A program made the translations under genes and the position numbers. The notes beneath the pieces were generated by a model. The model worked only from the letters and a program-made list of their open reading frames with translations. It searched no databases and had not been told where the DNA came from. DNA of 64,000 bases from Thermomucor indicae-seudaticae. Its lineage: Eukaryota > Mucoromycota > Mucoromycetes > Mucorales > Lichtheimiaceae. Shown here in pieces: positions 35,465-46,483 of this stretch (position 1 is the stretch's first letter; the number at the start of each line of letters is the position of its first letter). The DNA lies in contig JSYX01000071.1 in assembly GCA_000787465.1 (NCBI GenBank), positions 1 to 64,000 on the forward strand, written 5' to 3'.

Positions 35465-35900
35465 GTTCCTAGTTATAATGCAAGTATGCGGAAGCGTTTG
35501 GTCTGTGAAGGAGAGAAACTTTTTTTCTTGAAACCTCAGGTCAGCGCAGTCTCTTCGGAGTTGCGCAGAGCAAAAAGCCGAAGTTGGACACAGTTGTCCT
35601 TCATTGTGGCTTCGTCCGGGCAACAAGTTGTTCTGGCTGCCATGGCTGTGAGGCACAAAGTGAGAAGAATTTTAGGTATGATGTGATTTGCATAAAACGG
35701 CCATAAAGCCGATGATAATGCAAAAATCAGTGCTTTTTTGATCGTGATTTTTCCAAACAATGATGCTGTATGTGAAGGGAAAACAAGCAAAAAAATGTGG
35801 CCCATATTCGCCGCTGACATTTTTCATGCCGCTGATTCCCTTGCCTTATATCAAAATCAAGTCGAATTCTTTATTTTCTCGTTTCCTTTCTCGCCTTTTC

Positions 35901-36359
35901 ATGGCAGTCAATAGCGGGCAAGGATCTGACGGCGCTGGCGCTGAAGCTGCTCGTTCACCCGAACTGCAGCAAGTTCTTGTCGACTCAGAGAAGCACACGA
36001 TGAAGCCACCACCTTATTCACCCGATACCACGGTTGCATCTGATATGGAGACTACCGAAATACGTGCCCCACCTCCGCCCTATTGCTCTACTAGGAGTGG
36101 ACCCTTGCCCTTGCTGGCTGTCAATTACGGAAACATACCACGACCTGAGGGTTATCCAAGCAGCTGTAGCAGCAGCAGCCTGAGGAGGAAGCCGTTAAGC
36201 GTCCGATGTGCATGGTATCTTAAAAGCTGGAAAGCCGTGATACTTGAAGCACGATGGACATTTGTCGGGTGTTGCTCATGCCTTTTCCTCATCATACTTG
36301 TCATTGTCATTGTCGTAACTGTTACGCCAAGACTAAACAGAGGACATTTTCATCACTAG
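35901..36359 (+). CDS. Small single-pass membrane protein with two PPxY motifs
   Basis: A 152-residue frame starting MAVNSGQGSD with no intron needed. Residues 36-39 (PPPY) and 58-61 (PPPY) are PY motifs of the kind bound by WW domains of Rsp5/Nedd4 ubiquitin ligases. A Ser-rich stretch follows at about 87-94. A strongly hydrophobic segment at about 121-142 (FVGCCSCLFLIILVIVIVV) is preceded by Cys residues that could be palmitoylated. It ends with a short basic tail. This layout recalls membrane adaptors such as Bsd2, Tre1 or Ssh4, but no full-length family was recognised. An in-frame ATG lies upstream; 35901 was chosen because the coding-like composition starts there. Confidence 0.55.
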   Translation: MAVNSGQGSDGAGAEAARSPELQQVLVDSEKHTMKPPPYSPDTTVASDMETTEIRAPPPPYCSTRSGPLPLLAVNYGNIPRPEGYPSSCSSSSLRRKPLSVRCAWYLKSWKAVILEARWTFVGCCSCLFLIILVIVIVVTVTPRLNRGHFHH

Positions 36360-37945
36360 TTAGTTCCCTTAAACCCCTTTACAGTTTTCTTTAGTGCCCT
36401 CACTCAGTAATCAGAGTCACCTCCTTTTTGTAGCGCCTGCCTGACTTTCTGGTCTCGCGTAAAGCTAATCATTCAGATCTGAATATACCGAGACAAACGG
36501 AATGCTGGACTTTTACAAAGTTATTAATAAACATTAATGAACGTACTTTAGTACAACAGTGGATTCTTGTTGAGAGGTGCCATTAAACGATAATACCATG
36601 CCGTGCAGATGGACAATCTTTGCTTTGGGTTTGCTATGCGACTACACGACTTTAAAGACTGCCACTTGATGAAAGCGAGTCCCAATTGGTTCGAGCCACT
36701 AAACTTATTCGCTTCCTTGGTGACTCGATACAATGGGACCCCGCCTAATGCAACGGCTGTTCTAGTTTCCGATTTTGTGTCCATCAACTATTCCACAAGC
36801 CCATTCTTTATTTGAGCATCGTCGAAGAAGCAGACATGTCCAGATATCTTCGGACCTCATTTTCCATGAAGGCATTCATATAGTCAGATGCTACTAACCA
36901 TTTCCTAAAACGATCTGCTATTAGCAATCATAGAACAACACTGAAAACCAAAGCAAAGACCATCCCGCCATGCAAACAAATCTTGCTTATAGTTGTATTT
37001 GAAGGTTCTTCTGAGGCCCCTCTTTAAGAATTGGAAAGACCGCAAATTCTTTTCATCTCTTTGCTGACCACATCCTTCTTCCCACTTTTTTCTCTTCGCC
37101 AGAGGGCATTACGTGTTCACTTTCAGTTTCAGCATCTCACAACTTCGTCACAGACTTCCACACAACATTTGTACGCCAGCGGTGCGAATGGCGCAACTTG
37201 ATGCTGCTGAATTGCGAAAAGCGAGATCACAATGACAGATATTGTGATGAATCGTTTTGCCATTCCGGCAACATACGTTTGCAGTAGCACCACAAATACG
37301 TTCTATGCCTATGGACGCTCTTGGCGAAAAATTTCCGTGTTTTTTCTTGGGAGGAAAGGCGTCCATTGTGCGGGTGGTCAGATTTGCGCAGATGAACAAC
37401 TACGTCATGCTTTGCACCTCTCCGAAATGAAGATTGGGTAACTGGGTCACATGTATACTTAGGAAGGGCTGGCTCTAGACTGATGCTGTTAAGGTGGGTG
37501 GAAGATTGGACACAAAGAGAAGTGGGCGGCCTTTCATTCGTTAAATGAATATGGTAGATAAGGACTGTCGCTGTCTTCTGCCAGTATGAAAACAGTAGAA
37601 CGATAAGTATGGTGTGTACCTCTGAAACTGCATACCGAGCTATTGCAACATGCAGCTAACGGTGTTACAAATTGCAGAAGGCCGGGAAGTTGCATTGGCT
37701 TTATACATTTCCAGGGATTCCTGAAACTCGGTTGCAACAGGCCGGGTGTTGCAATGGGCGGGTTTGCGATAAGCCATGGATAAAGCAAGAGTCCGGCCAA
37801 TGTCACTTGGAGATATTAAACTTGGGTCAGCGCTGCTGCTGAGAGAACATTCTTCGAAAACGTGTCCGTCGGAAATTTATCCTATGGTTTGGACCACTAT
37901 TTTTTGCTCGTTTGTGGACGAACTTTCTCTTCCTCTCCACAAAAG
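36360..37945. other. Intergenic, no gene supported
   Basis: Only short unsupported frames (for example 37148-37399 minus). Splice-supported coding sequence was not found. The right part is the G-gamma promoter region. Confidence 0.45.
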
Positions 37946-38278
37946 ATGCCCGAGAACACCAAGGCGGCGAAAAAGAAACGCCACCAGCACTTTACGGAGT
38001 CCAAGCTTAATAAAATGCTGGAGTACAGGCAGCGGCTTCAAGAAGTCCTTGATATGCCGCGAGTGCCTGTTAGCGAGGCATCAAAAAGGTAAATCGATGA
38101 TACATCGGCCCAAGCAGAAAATGACATTATGAGGACTGAATCATGGATGCACAGTTTGATCGAGTATTGTAGCTCGACATATGATCCGATGCTGCCGTCC
38201 ATCTGGGGACACGTCGAGCGGTCTGAGGACCCTTATGCGCCGCGTGGCAAGAAGTTTCTTTGCTGCAACATTGTGTGA
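37946..38278 (+). CDS. Heterotrimeric G-protein gamma subunit
   Basis: An 88-residue protein from two exons, 37946-38088 and 38155-38278, split by a 66-nt GT-AG intron with a CTGA-type branch site. A helix (ESKLNKMLEYRQRLQEVLDM) is followed by PRVPVSEASKSLIEYC, then DPMLPSIWGHVE and DPYAPRGKKF. It ends in CCNIV, where CNIV is a CAAX prenylation box and the preceding Cys is a palmitoylation candidate. This matches fungal Ste18-type G-gamma, which pairs with the WD40 G-beta subunit in pheromone or nutrient signalling at the plasma membrane. The intron must be spliced at 38154; the nearer AG at 38117 would introduce a stop. Confidence 0.88.
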
Positions 38279-39017
38279 TTTGTATATACCTATCATTATT
38301 GTTATTATTAATTGATTAAATTGTAAATACTTTCATTAATACTATGTAATTTAATCAATACAGCCACATGTCGAGTCGCCAGGAATCCGGTCGACGGTGC
38401 TTGGATTCCATGTCTTCAACAGCTTTCGAAGCAACACTTGGAAGAACCTTTCTTTACACTCTCATCAGCAAATGACCAAGACGCCGTCACCGGTATGTCA
38501 AGGATTATAGGACATGACTAAACGTTAGAGTATCACTTGCTCCATTCTGTCTGGTAGCCTATTCCACAAGTTTGGAGAGTGATCTCATGTTGACCCTTAT
38601 TAGCGTGTTGGCCTTTGTCATCCTAAACAAAGTGCCTGCCAGCACATACTCAAAGCATAGCACACTTCCTTATTCCGTGATTAAACTTTATCAGTCGTAA
38701 CTGAAAATTTAATGCCCATTGATATCTGCACTACGAGTCTTTTGCTGCGCCCGTGAAGTATATAAGCTTTTGTACTTGCTAGTAAAAGCTTGATGTGGGA
38801 CCCGACTAAGAATGCTTTTCGTTGGGAAACACTCTATAGATGATCACATGAAGCGATTTCCATGAAGTTCCGTGGTCTTTACCCAGCACGATCATCTTCA
38901 CATGAAGTTTGAGCCAAAAGATTGTGAAATCAAACATCTATTCCTGCACCAAGCAGGACTGACTTGCCGAAGTTCCCCTATAAAGATGTGACGTAAGATA
39001 TATAAAGCACGGTCTAA
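38279..39017. other. Intergenic, no gene recognised
   Basis: AT-rich sequence with the G-gamma 3' end. A TATATAAA element at about 38999-39006 lies just upstream of the next small frame. Confidence 0.45.
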
Positions 39018-39353
39018 ATGTCCATGCCATTTAGCTTTTTCTCCTTGACCATCATGATTTCTCGATGTGTTATCTCCACTTCTTCCAAGGCTTTATCGGG
39101 CTTCAAGATAGTCGCATCATCGGCAATCACAACAATGGGCCGATACGCTGCGTATCACACTACTGACAAATCGACGGAGAAAGAGCGAAACGATGTACAG
39201 ACCGAAATCACGCAACAACAACAACAACATCATCATCATCAAGTGGCAACTCTGACGGATACAACATACCATGCTCCTCACTGTGACGTTCATACTGTAG
39301 ATGGCGACCAAGTATCTTTCAGCCCAGCTGTGAATGCTGTTTTTGACGACTAG
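39018..39353 (+). CDS. Hypothetical small protein with Gln/His runs
   Basis: A 111-codon frame just downstream of a TATATAAA element. The first ATG (39018) may be too close to that TATA box; in-frame ATGs at 39054 and 39138 are better start candidates. The C-terminal part has a QQQQQHHHH run and ends AVNAVFDD. No family was recognised and no intron is needed. Support is the TATA element and a clean frame only. Confidence 0.3.
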   Translation: MSMPFSFFSLTIMISRCVISTSSKALSGFKIVASSAITTMGRYAAYHTTDKSTEKERNDVQTEITQQQQQHHHHQVATLTDTTYHAPHCDVHTVDGDQVSFSPAVNAVFDD

Positions 39354-40470
39354 TCGCCCGTTTACCACATCACCCCATATTCCCTTCCTTCCAAATTGTA
39401 TATAATTCATCTGTGCTTGCCCTTTGTATTTTAAGAGCTTTCTGCTCAAAAAATATAACATCTGAAAACTCGACTCTTGCATAGTACTGGCTGTCTTTCT
39501 TTCATGGGTATCATCGTAGACAGCGATGTCTGTCAGAGTTACGATATGTGTTTATTACTATCATCCGAGATACTACGGAAATGTATCTATAAGGCCGTGG
39601 TACCATGATATCGAAGGACAGAGGCTTTCATGGAATAACCATAATAATGTACTCTGCTTTTTCGGTTGATCCCCGCTGGTGTTCTCGAGAAAAACCAATC
39701 TCAGTAATTATGATAGATCGTGAAAGCTTCCGTCCATGGCGTCGAGTGGTCCCAGCAGCATTGGAAGCCTGATACTCAGGAACAAGCTGACAAACTGGCC
39801 CTCTTAGGGTTCTTAAAAGGTTGGAGAGGTCAATGGTGTCAACGAAACCAGGAGTGGTGCCAAAGTAGAGGTGGCCCTGGAAATATAAAGCACGCCAGCA
39901 AAATAGGATCAAATCGCTGCGTTGATGCTCCTGAAGTCGAGGGTGCTATGGCACTATCGTCGACCCATACATCCATACCGTCGCTAATTGTCATGGGTTT
40001 TGGATAGCGGGCATTTATGCCATTTCAAGCCTTAATTCAGAGCTATACTTTGGTCGGGTGTGCAATCGGGAATTGACGACGTCCTCATGCTTCTCTTTGA
40101 GTTTGACCAGCTGTTCGTACAATGGCCAAACGCCTTATGCATCGAAGCGTTAGTCTGTTCGAAGCTGTCTCAGAGACGTATAGTGCTTCCGGGTTATAGT
40201 TTCACGTGACAAACCGACAAATTCCGCTTGCGGTTATCCGGACAACGACTGGCCGAATATCAAAATTTTTGTGATTTACTACTTCTTCAGTCTCCCCACG
40301 AACCCTGTTTGAGCTAAGCGGCTCCTCCTTTCTGCATCTCCATCACAGGGAAGACTTGCACACCTGCATTCTGTCTCTCGAGCCATACATTTCTCTTTCT
40401 ATTTCTTCTTTTCTTTCTGTACATTTATTTCATTGCATACCCCACAAATCATAAATAAGAAGGTTTCCAC
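39354..40470. other. Intergenic and PRPP synthetase promoter
   Basis: No supported gene. A pyrimidine-rich tract (about 40320-40430, TCTCTTTCTATTTCTTC-like) immediately precedes the PRPP synthetase start, as is common in strongly expressed fungal genes. Confidence 0.4.
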
Positions 40471-41635
40471 ATGGCTGACAATTCCATCAAGATATTTACT
40501 GGCAACTCTCATCCGGAACTTGCTAAACTGGTCGCAAGGCGCATTGGTATTGAACTTGCCAAGGCCCAGGTCTTAAAATACTCGAACCAGGAGACGTCCG
40601 TTACGATTGGTGAATCGGTGCGAGACGAAGACGTCTTCATTATTCAGTCTGGTTGCGGTGAGATCAATGACAACTTAATGGAACTCCTTATCATGATTAA
40701 TGCCTGCAAGACCGCTTCTGCACGACGTATCACTGCCGTCATCCCGTGCTTCCCTTACGCGAGACAAGATAAAAAGGACAAGAGCCGTGCTCCAATCACA
40801 GCCAAGCTGACAGCCAACATGCTCACGGTGGCAGGTGCCAACCATGTCATCACAATGGATCTGCACGCCTCTCAGATTCAAGGTTTCTTTAATGTGCCTG
40901 TGGATAATCTTTACTGCGAGCCATCCATGATCAAATACATTTCGACGAAGATTGCCAATTGGGAGAACGCCATCATTGTTTCGCCCGATGCAGGCGGTGC
41001 AAAGCGGTAAGTGTTGTTTTCTCTCCTGAGTATGGATATACAAGACAGGCCATTCGGACCGTTATCTGACGATGCTTGTCGGAAAGTGCAACCTCGATTG
41101 CGGATCGGTTGAACCTTGACTTTGCACTGATCCACAAGGAACGCAAGCGTGCTAATGAAGTATCACGTATGGTTTTGGTTGGGGATGTACGGGGCAAGAT
41201 TGCCATTCTTGTCGATGATATGGCGGATACTTGTGGTACCTTGGGTTTAGCGGCCAAGACGCTGGTCGAAAATGGTGCCGAGAAGGTGTATGCCATCGTT
41301 GCCCACGGGATCCTGTCCGGCAAGGCGATCAAGGTGATTAACGAGTCTGTCATTGAAAAACTCGTAGTCACCAATACGATTCCGCATGAAGATAAGATGG
41401 TAAGAAACAAGACAAAAGCAAGATGATTCGAAAGACGACTTACTGGTATACACAGGCTGTCTGCCCGAAACTTGATGTGATTGATATTTCACCAACGCTC
41501 GCCGAAGCAATTCGCAGGTAAGTGAAACTAACGAAGATATTTATTTGTACTGGCTATATTTATTAAACTCTCCGTTCATATAGAACGCACAATGGCGAGT
41601 CTGTATCTTATCTGTTTTCGCATGCTCCCGAATAG
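40471..41635 (+). CDS. PRS1: Ribose-phosphate pyrophosphokinase (PRPP synthetase)
   Basis: Makes phosphoribosyl pyrophosphate from ribose-5-phosphate and ATP for nucleotide, His and Trp synthesis. Exons 40471-41006, 41087-41399, 41456-41517 and 41584-41635 join to exactly 320 residues, the normal size. Motifs in order are [20 protein letters not shown] and [40 protein letters not shown] (ATP-binding flexible loop region) and [20 protein letters not shown] come next. [25 protein letters not shown] (PRPP-binding loop) and a C-terminal [11 protein letters not shown] complete it. Nothing is missing. It is most like the catalytic class without a long non-homologous insert. The number in the symbol is by resemblance only. 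Confidence 0.93.
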
Positions 41636-41951
41636 CTGCTATAGAACTTGCATTCTTTTTATCTCGCGCTATCTCTTATACAGTTCTCGAAAAAATTACA
41701 TTTTTCATTTCATTCACGTACAAAAGAGAAAGCAAGAATATTGCCATAATCAGAATCCAAAAGAGAACCCTAAATAAAAATCGGCGATGCCCATTGTTAT
41801 TCAGCAATGATACTGGTTTGGTTTGTTTTAATGCTTAAGCAAATTTCAATGGGTTGCCAAGCACAGCCACCAGAACAAATGGTCACGATTTCCTTCTGAA
41901 CATACCGAAATTCAGCGCTGTTCCTGTTCCCTTTAAAGCAATAACTTAACC

Positions 41952-44772
41952 ATGGCTGCCAGAAAGCACAAGAGCAAGCAAAAGAACAAGCAAAAGCATA
42001 ATCAACCAGCGAACAATGGCAGAGTGTCAAAAACCAGAGATGTCAAGGCAAAGCCTGCATTGAAGAATAAAAAGAATGGTAACGGTGACCTCAAAGTTGC
42101 TCCTCCGAGTAATCGATCTCTAATAACGATCGAGCACAGGTCAAAAGCCAGAAAAGCCAAAGAGCAAAAAGGACAACAAAAAAAAGGATATGAAAAAGTA
42201 ATGGTTGAGATGAAGTCGAAGGAAACAGAGATAAAAGAGGCTCACGGTTGCGTTTCACCGATCTAGAATGTCAGTCGAGGATTTCTTTAATGGCGGTTTT
42301 GACGAAGACGACTCGGATGACCTTGATAAAGTGAGAAGAGTGCGACGGAACAACAGGCTTTGACGTCGTGAATAACATTTGTCTTCTTTCAGGAGCTGGA
42401 GGCGCTTGAACAGGTGCAAGAGGAAGTCGACGAAGACGTGTCTATGGACGAAGAGGACGAAGAGCCGGAACATTCAAAGACGCATTCTGCGTCGGACGAT
42501 AGTGAAGACGAAAAGGAAATTGAAAATGATGTAGAGGAGGAGCCAGACTCTGATGTTGCGAACGAGAAAGACGAAGATGACAGAGCAGAATATGAGGATC
42601 AAGAAGAGGATGAAGGGGAAGAAGAGAAGGAAGAACGCGAGCGTGACTCAGGCAAAAAGTTAAAAAAGGATATTGAAGAACACAAAAAAGCACTGGAAGA
42701 GCTGAAAGACACGGACCCAGAGTTTTACAAGTTCCTTCAAGAGGAAGGAAAGGAATTGCTGAACTTTGACGAATCGGCCGATGATATTGATAGTGAGGAG
42801 GAAAAGGAGGACAATGAAAATGCTGGCTCGGAGTCAGAAGAAGATGTGGATATGGAAGAAGCATCAGAAAATGAAAGCAGTGACGAGGAAGAAGATGTAA
42901 GTGGTGCACACTTGGAAGAGAGTCAAAGCTACAGCGACCTGGAAGTCGTCAATAAAACGATGGTGGAGACCTGGTTGCAGCAGTTGGAGAAGAACCACAA
43001 CGTCAAGGCATTAAAGAAGTTACTGTCTGCTTTCAAGACTGCCGCTAGGATGGCAGACGACGAGCAAGATGCTAATGTCACGTTTACCTACCGAATTGTC
43101 GATCCCAACGGTAAGACTTTATAAGCATATTGGAGTTATCGATCGCCTCACTTATTGTCTTGCAGTGTTTAACTCGGTTATTCTGGGTGCAATGCGACAT
43201 GTTCCACTCGCTTTCAATCATCATCTTCGATTATCCAAATCAGGAAAATGCCCAATGACCTCTTCCCGATGGCGCCCTTTCCAGTCCATGATCAAATCCT
43301 ATATCAACAATCTTTTGCATCTTTTGAAAAACCTTACGGATTCTGACATGCTGTATCTGGTTGTCAGAGAAGCGGAGAAGTGCTCGCTGTATTGGGCATG
43401 TTTTGAACGGGCGGCAAAAGAATACATCAAGGTATGCATTCCTTGGAACTTCTATATCGTAGCGCTCTGATGACTAAGACTTTCGCGACTTGCTAGGTTC
43501 TGTTAGATTTATGGTCAAATTTCTCCTCGTCCGATAACGTGCGTATCCAGAGTTTCCTCGCGCTTCGATCATTGGCAACAGCACCGGTCCCACCCAAGTT
43601 GAAGTCTTCCCATTATTTGGACCTTTGCCTCAAAAACATATATCTCACGTTTGTCCATAACTCAAAAACCACCAATGTACATACCTTGCCAGCCATCAAC
43701 CTCATGCGCAACTTGGCAGTACAGCTGTACGGTATCGATCAAGAATTGAGTTACCAACAGGCCTTCGTGTATATCCGGCAGCTGGCTATTCACCTTCGTA
43801 GTGCAATGCAACATATGACAAAAGTATGGACTTACTCTTTAATTCGAAGGAACGGTGGTCCTTATGTTTCTATATAGGAGAGCCATCAGACTGTCTACAA
43901 CTGGCAATATATTCACTGTATCGATTTCTGGTCGAACGTGCTTGCAGCACACTGTCAAGATGAAGAATCCCCATTACGGCATTTGATTTATCCTCTTACA
44001 CAGGTTGCTCTTGGAGCTGTCAGGTATGAAATGTGCTTCAAAGAAAACTACCTTCGTTCTGCTAACTCTGCTTGGTATTAGGTTGATCCCTACAGCACAA
44101 TATTTCCCCTTACGGTTTCATGTTTTGCGTTCAATGACGACTTTAGGCCAAGCGACAAAGGTCTTCATTCCCTTGACACCTTATCTTCTCGAAGTACTCA
44201 ACAGCCCTGAGATGGCGAAGCAGGCGAAACCCTCCACTCTTAAGCCTCTGGACTGGGATGTACATCTCCGGGCACCGAAACAATATTTAGGTGGTCGTGT
44301 ATATCAGGTACTTTATTGCTTAACTAAGCAAGAGCCAGGATGAGATCTAATGTGTTTTTTGTAACGTTCCAGGACGGCATTTTTGATCAACTTTATGAAT
44401 GTACACTAAATTATTACAAAGGCTACTTCCATCATATATCATTCCCGGAAATGGTTATTCCAAGCATTGTGGCGGTAAGATTCATTGCGCGCTTTCTGCT
44501 GGACACTGTCCACTAACATTTCTCTAGATCAAGCGGTTTGTCAAGAGAACCAAGAACTTGAAGGGTGGCAAAAAGCTGCACTCACTGGCGGCCAAGGTAA
44601 CTTCCATCACCAAAAGATAAAAAAATGAACGTCTGTATTTATTGGTTGCTTTATGTAGTTTGAGGTTAAGTCAAACTTCATATTGACAAAGCGGGCAGCC
44701 ATCGATTTCAGTCCATCGGACGAGGAAAAGGTCAAGAACTTCGTGGACGTTATGCGGCAATTCCTTCAGTAA
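41952..44772 (+). CDS. NOC2: Nucleolar complex protein 2 (Noc2)
   Basis: Noc2 pairs with Noc1 and then Noc3 to move pre-60S ribosomal particles out of the nucleolus. The N-terminus ([18 protein letters not shown]) is basic. A 40-nt intron at 42199-42238 best joins it to [15 protein letters not shown], which matches the MSVDEFF motif of yeast Noc2. A long acidic region, then [20 protein letters not shown] and [10 protein letters not shown] follow. The Noc2 core runs through [46 protein letters not shown] and [51 protein letters not shown] and a C-terminal [10 protein letters not shown] complete it. About eight introns. Only the N-terminal exon join is uncertain. Confidence 0.88.
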
Positions 44773-46483
44773 TGTAATATGTCCGTCATAATAAACATCA
44801 ACTTGCATGCATGGTTCATTCACGCAACACCGAGGATCACTTGACGATCTCTTCTTCGAATTTGTGTCTGGGGTACCGTTTATCGAAGCCGCGAATTAGT
44901 TATAGTTGCCACATCGACAGCTGTTAGCCTGTCACGTTGTTGTCCTTGATAATCGTAGAAGCCAGCATCAACTGCACTTGCACAACAAGTATGACTTTTG
45001 CAGTCACCATAGTATCAGATGCGTGTTCGTTTCAGTTTTTCGGCTACCATGGAATCAGCTTGTCCGAGAATCCGGGAAACAGGATCGACCAGGGAAAGAA
45101 GCTGAATACGCCGCTTAACTTGTAATCTATCAAAACAAACGTTTTCACTTAAACGACGATACTCTTTTTCGAATATATACAGCGTCTGTACAAACTGAGC
45201 GGCACCCTGAGGGTACCCATGGATGACTATATCTTTTATTCTTTCTGTCTGTGATCGCACCACAACTGTCTCCAATTGAGCGGCCACTGGTTATTTAGAC
45301 TGCGAGATTGTTGGAACTAAATCAAAACCGATAAGTAGATAGGATCACAACCGCAGCAAAAGTGCATCCTGTGGCTCGTTTTGATATGAAGACGGCATCG
45401 GTCAGTCTAATTTTACTTTGACAAGCAAGAGTTTCGGTTCCATAAAAGGATTAACTATCTGGATGATGAACACTACTCTAGCTGTAAGAAATGCAGCACG
45501 ATATTTGTTCAGTCGTCAAGATAAGCATTGCCGATTCTGTATTTGGAAGGTCAAAAAGCAACTGGTTTTCATGCAATGATTTATCAGTGCTTTAGTCCGG
45601 TTCACGGCTCCAGAAGCCAATCCGTTCTCGTTGACGGCTTCTCGGCTGTCTTAAAATTTCACTAAAAATTAGATCAAGTCGCCGCTGACGACACCTCCTT
45701 TAGGAAATCAGATAGGAATAATACGGATGCTGAGAATATCGCTGAACAAAGGATGTTTTCCAGCTTTGTCATTTTTATTGAATCAAACAGCTCTGCTCTC
45801 TTCGTCATCGGCGTCATAGTAAACCTCGTTGTCATATGTAACCTTGATTTGTGCAAACGGCAGCAAGAGCGATTGTTATCAAGCACTGCCTTAATCTTCT
45901 GGTTTCAATGACGATGTGCGGGTAGCCTTATGTCCACTGTACTGCATTATTTTCCTTGCCTAGACGCGTAATCCTCTGGAACTTCCGGCATTAACGCACA
46001 AGCGAAAGAAACTCTTCCACCTTTTCTGCGTATAACAACTAGATATCTTTGTCGAATTTTGGCTTGTTTTCTTCGTAAGTATGTCCTCCTTTATAGCTTT
46101 AGCCCTTGTCACTCGGACGAAAGACAGCCTTTTATCTTCTTCTTTCGTGCTGCGCAGGTATCCATGTCAAAAATCAGGCTTCCAGCAATTGTCTACTTGA
46201 ATGGTTCCACCCACGCCATCGTTACTGTCTTTGTCATCAGATCAGCATCGAGCAGTTGACCAGCAACAAAGACCTGTTACAGCAACGACCTGTTGCGTTG
46301 ACGGCAAGGTTATAACTATCAAAGCACAGGTGGGAAAAGATAACGTTAATTGACAGCTCAGAGTGTGGCTTGCGAGGGCTGACGTTAAAAACGAGGGGAC
46401 TGCGTCTCGGGGAGGACGCTCAAAAAATTTTTGACAGAGGATTTCATTGTTTTTTTCTTTACACTGACTTTTTATCGTACATC
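44773..46483. other. Intergenic with one unsupported small frame
   Basis: A 90-codon minus frame (45015-45287, MAAQLETVVVRSQTERIKDI) starts with ATG and has an even residue mix, but shows no family motif or splice support. The rest shows no gene or repeat. Confidence 0.35.

Noticed and set aside
39628..39912. Minus-strand frame with HLYFGTTPGFVDTIDLSNLL, reminiscent of a STAS domain of SulP transporters
   Set aside because: Only one short segment resembles STAS and no transporter sequence could be found around it; too weak to annotate.
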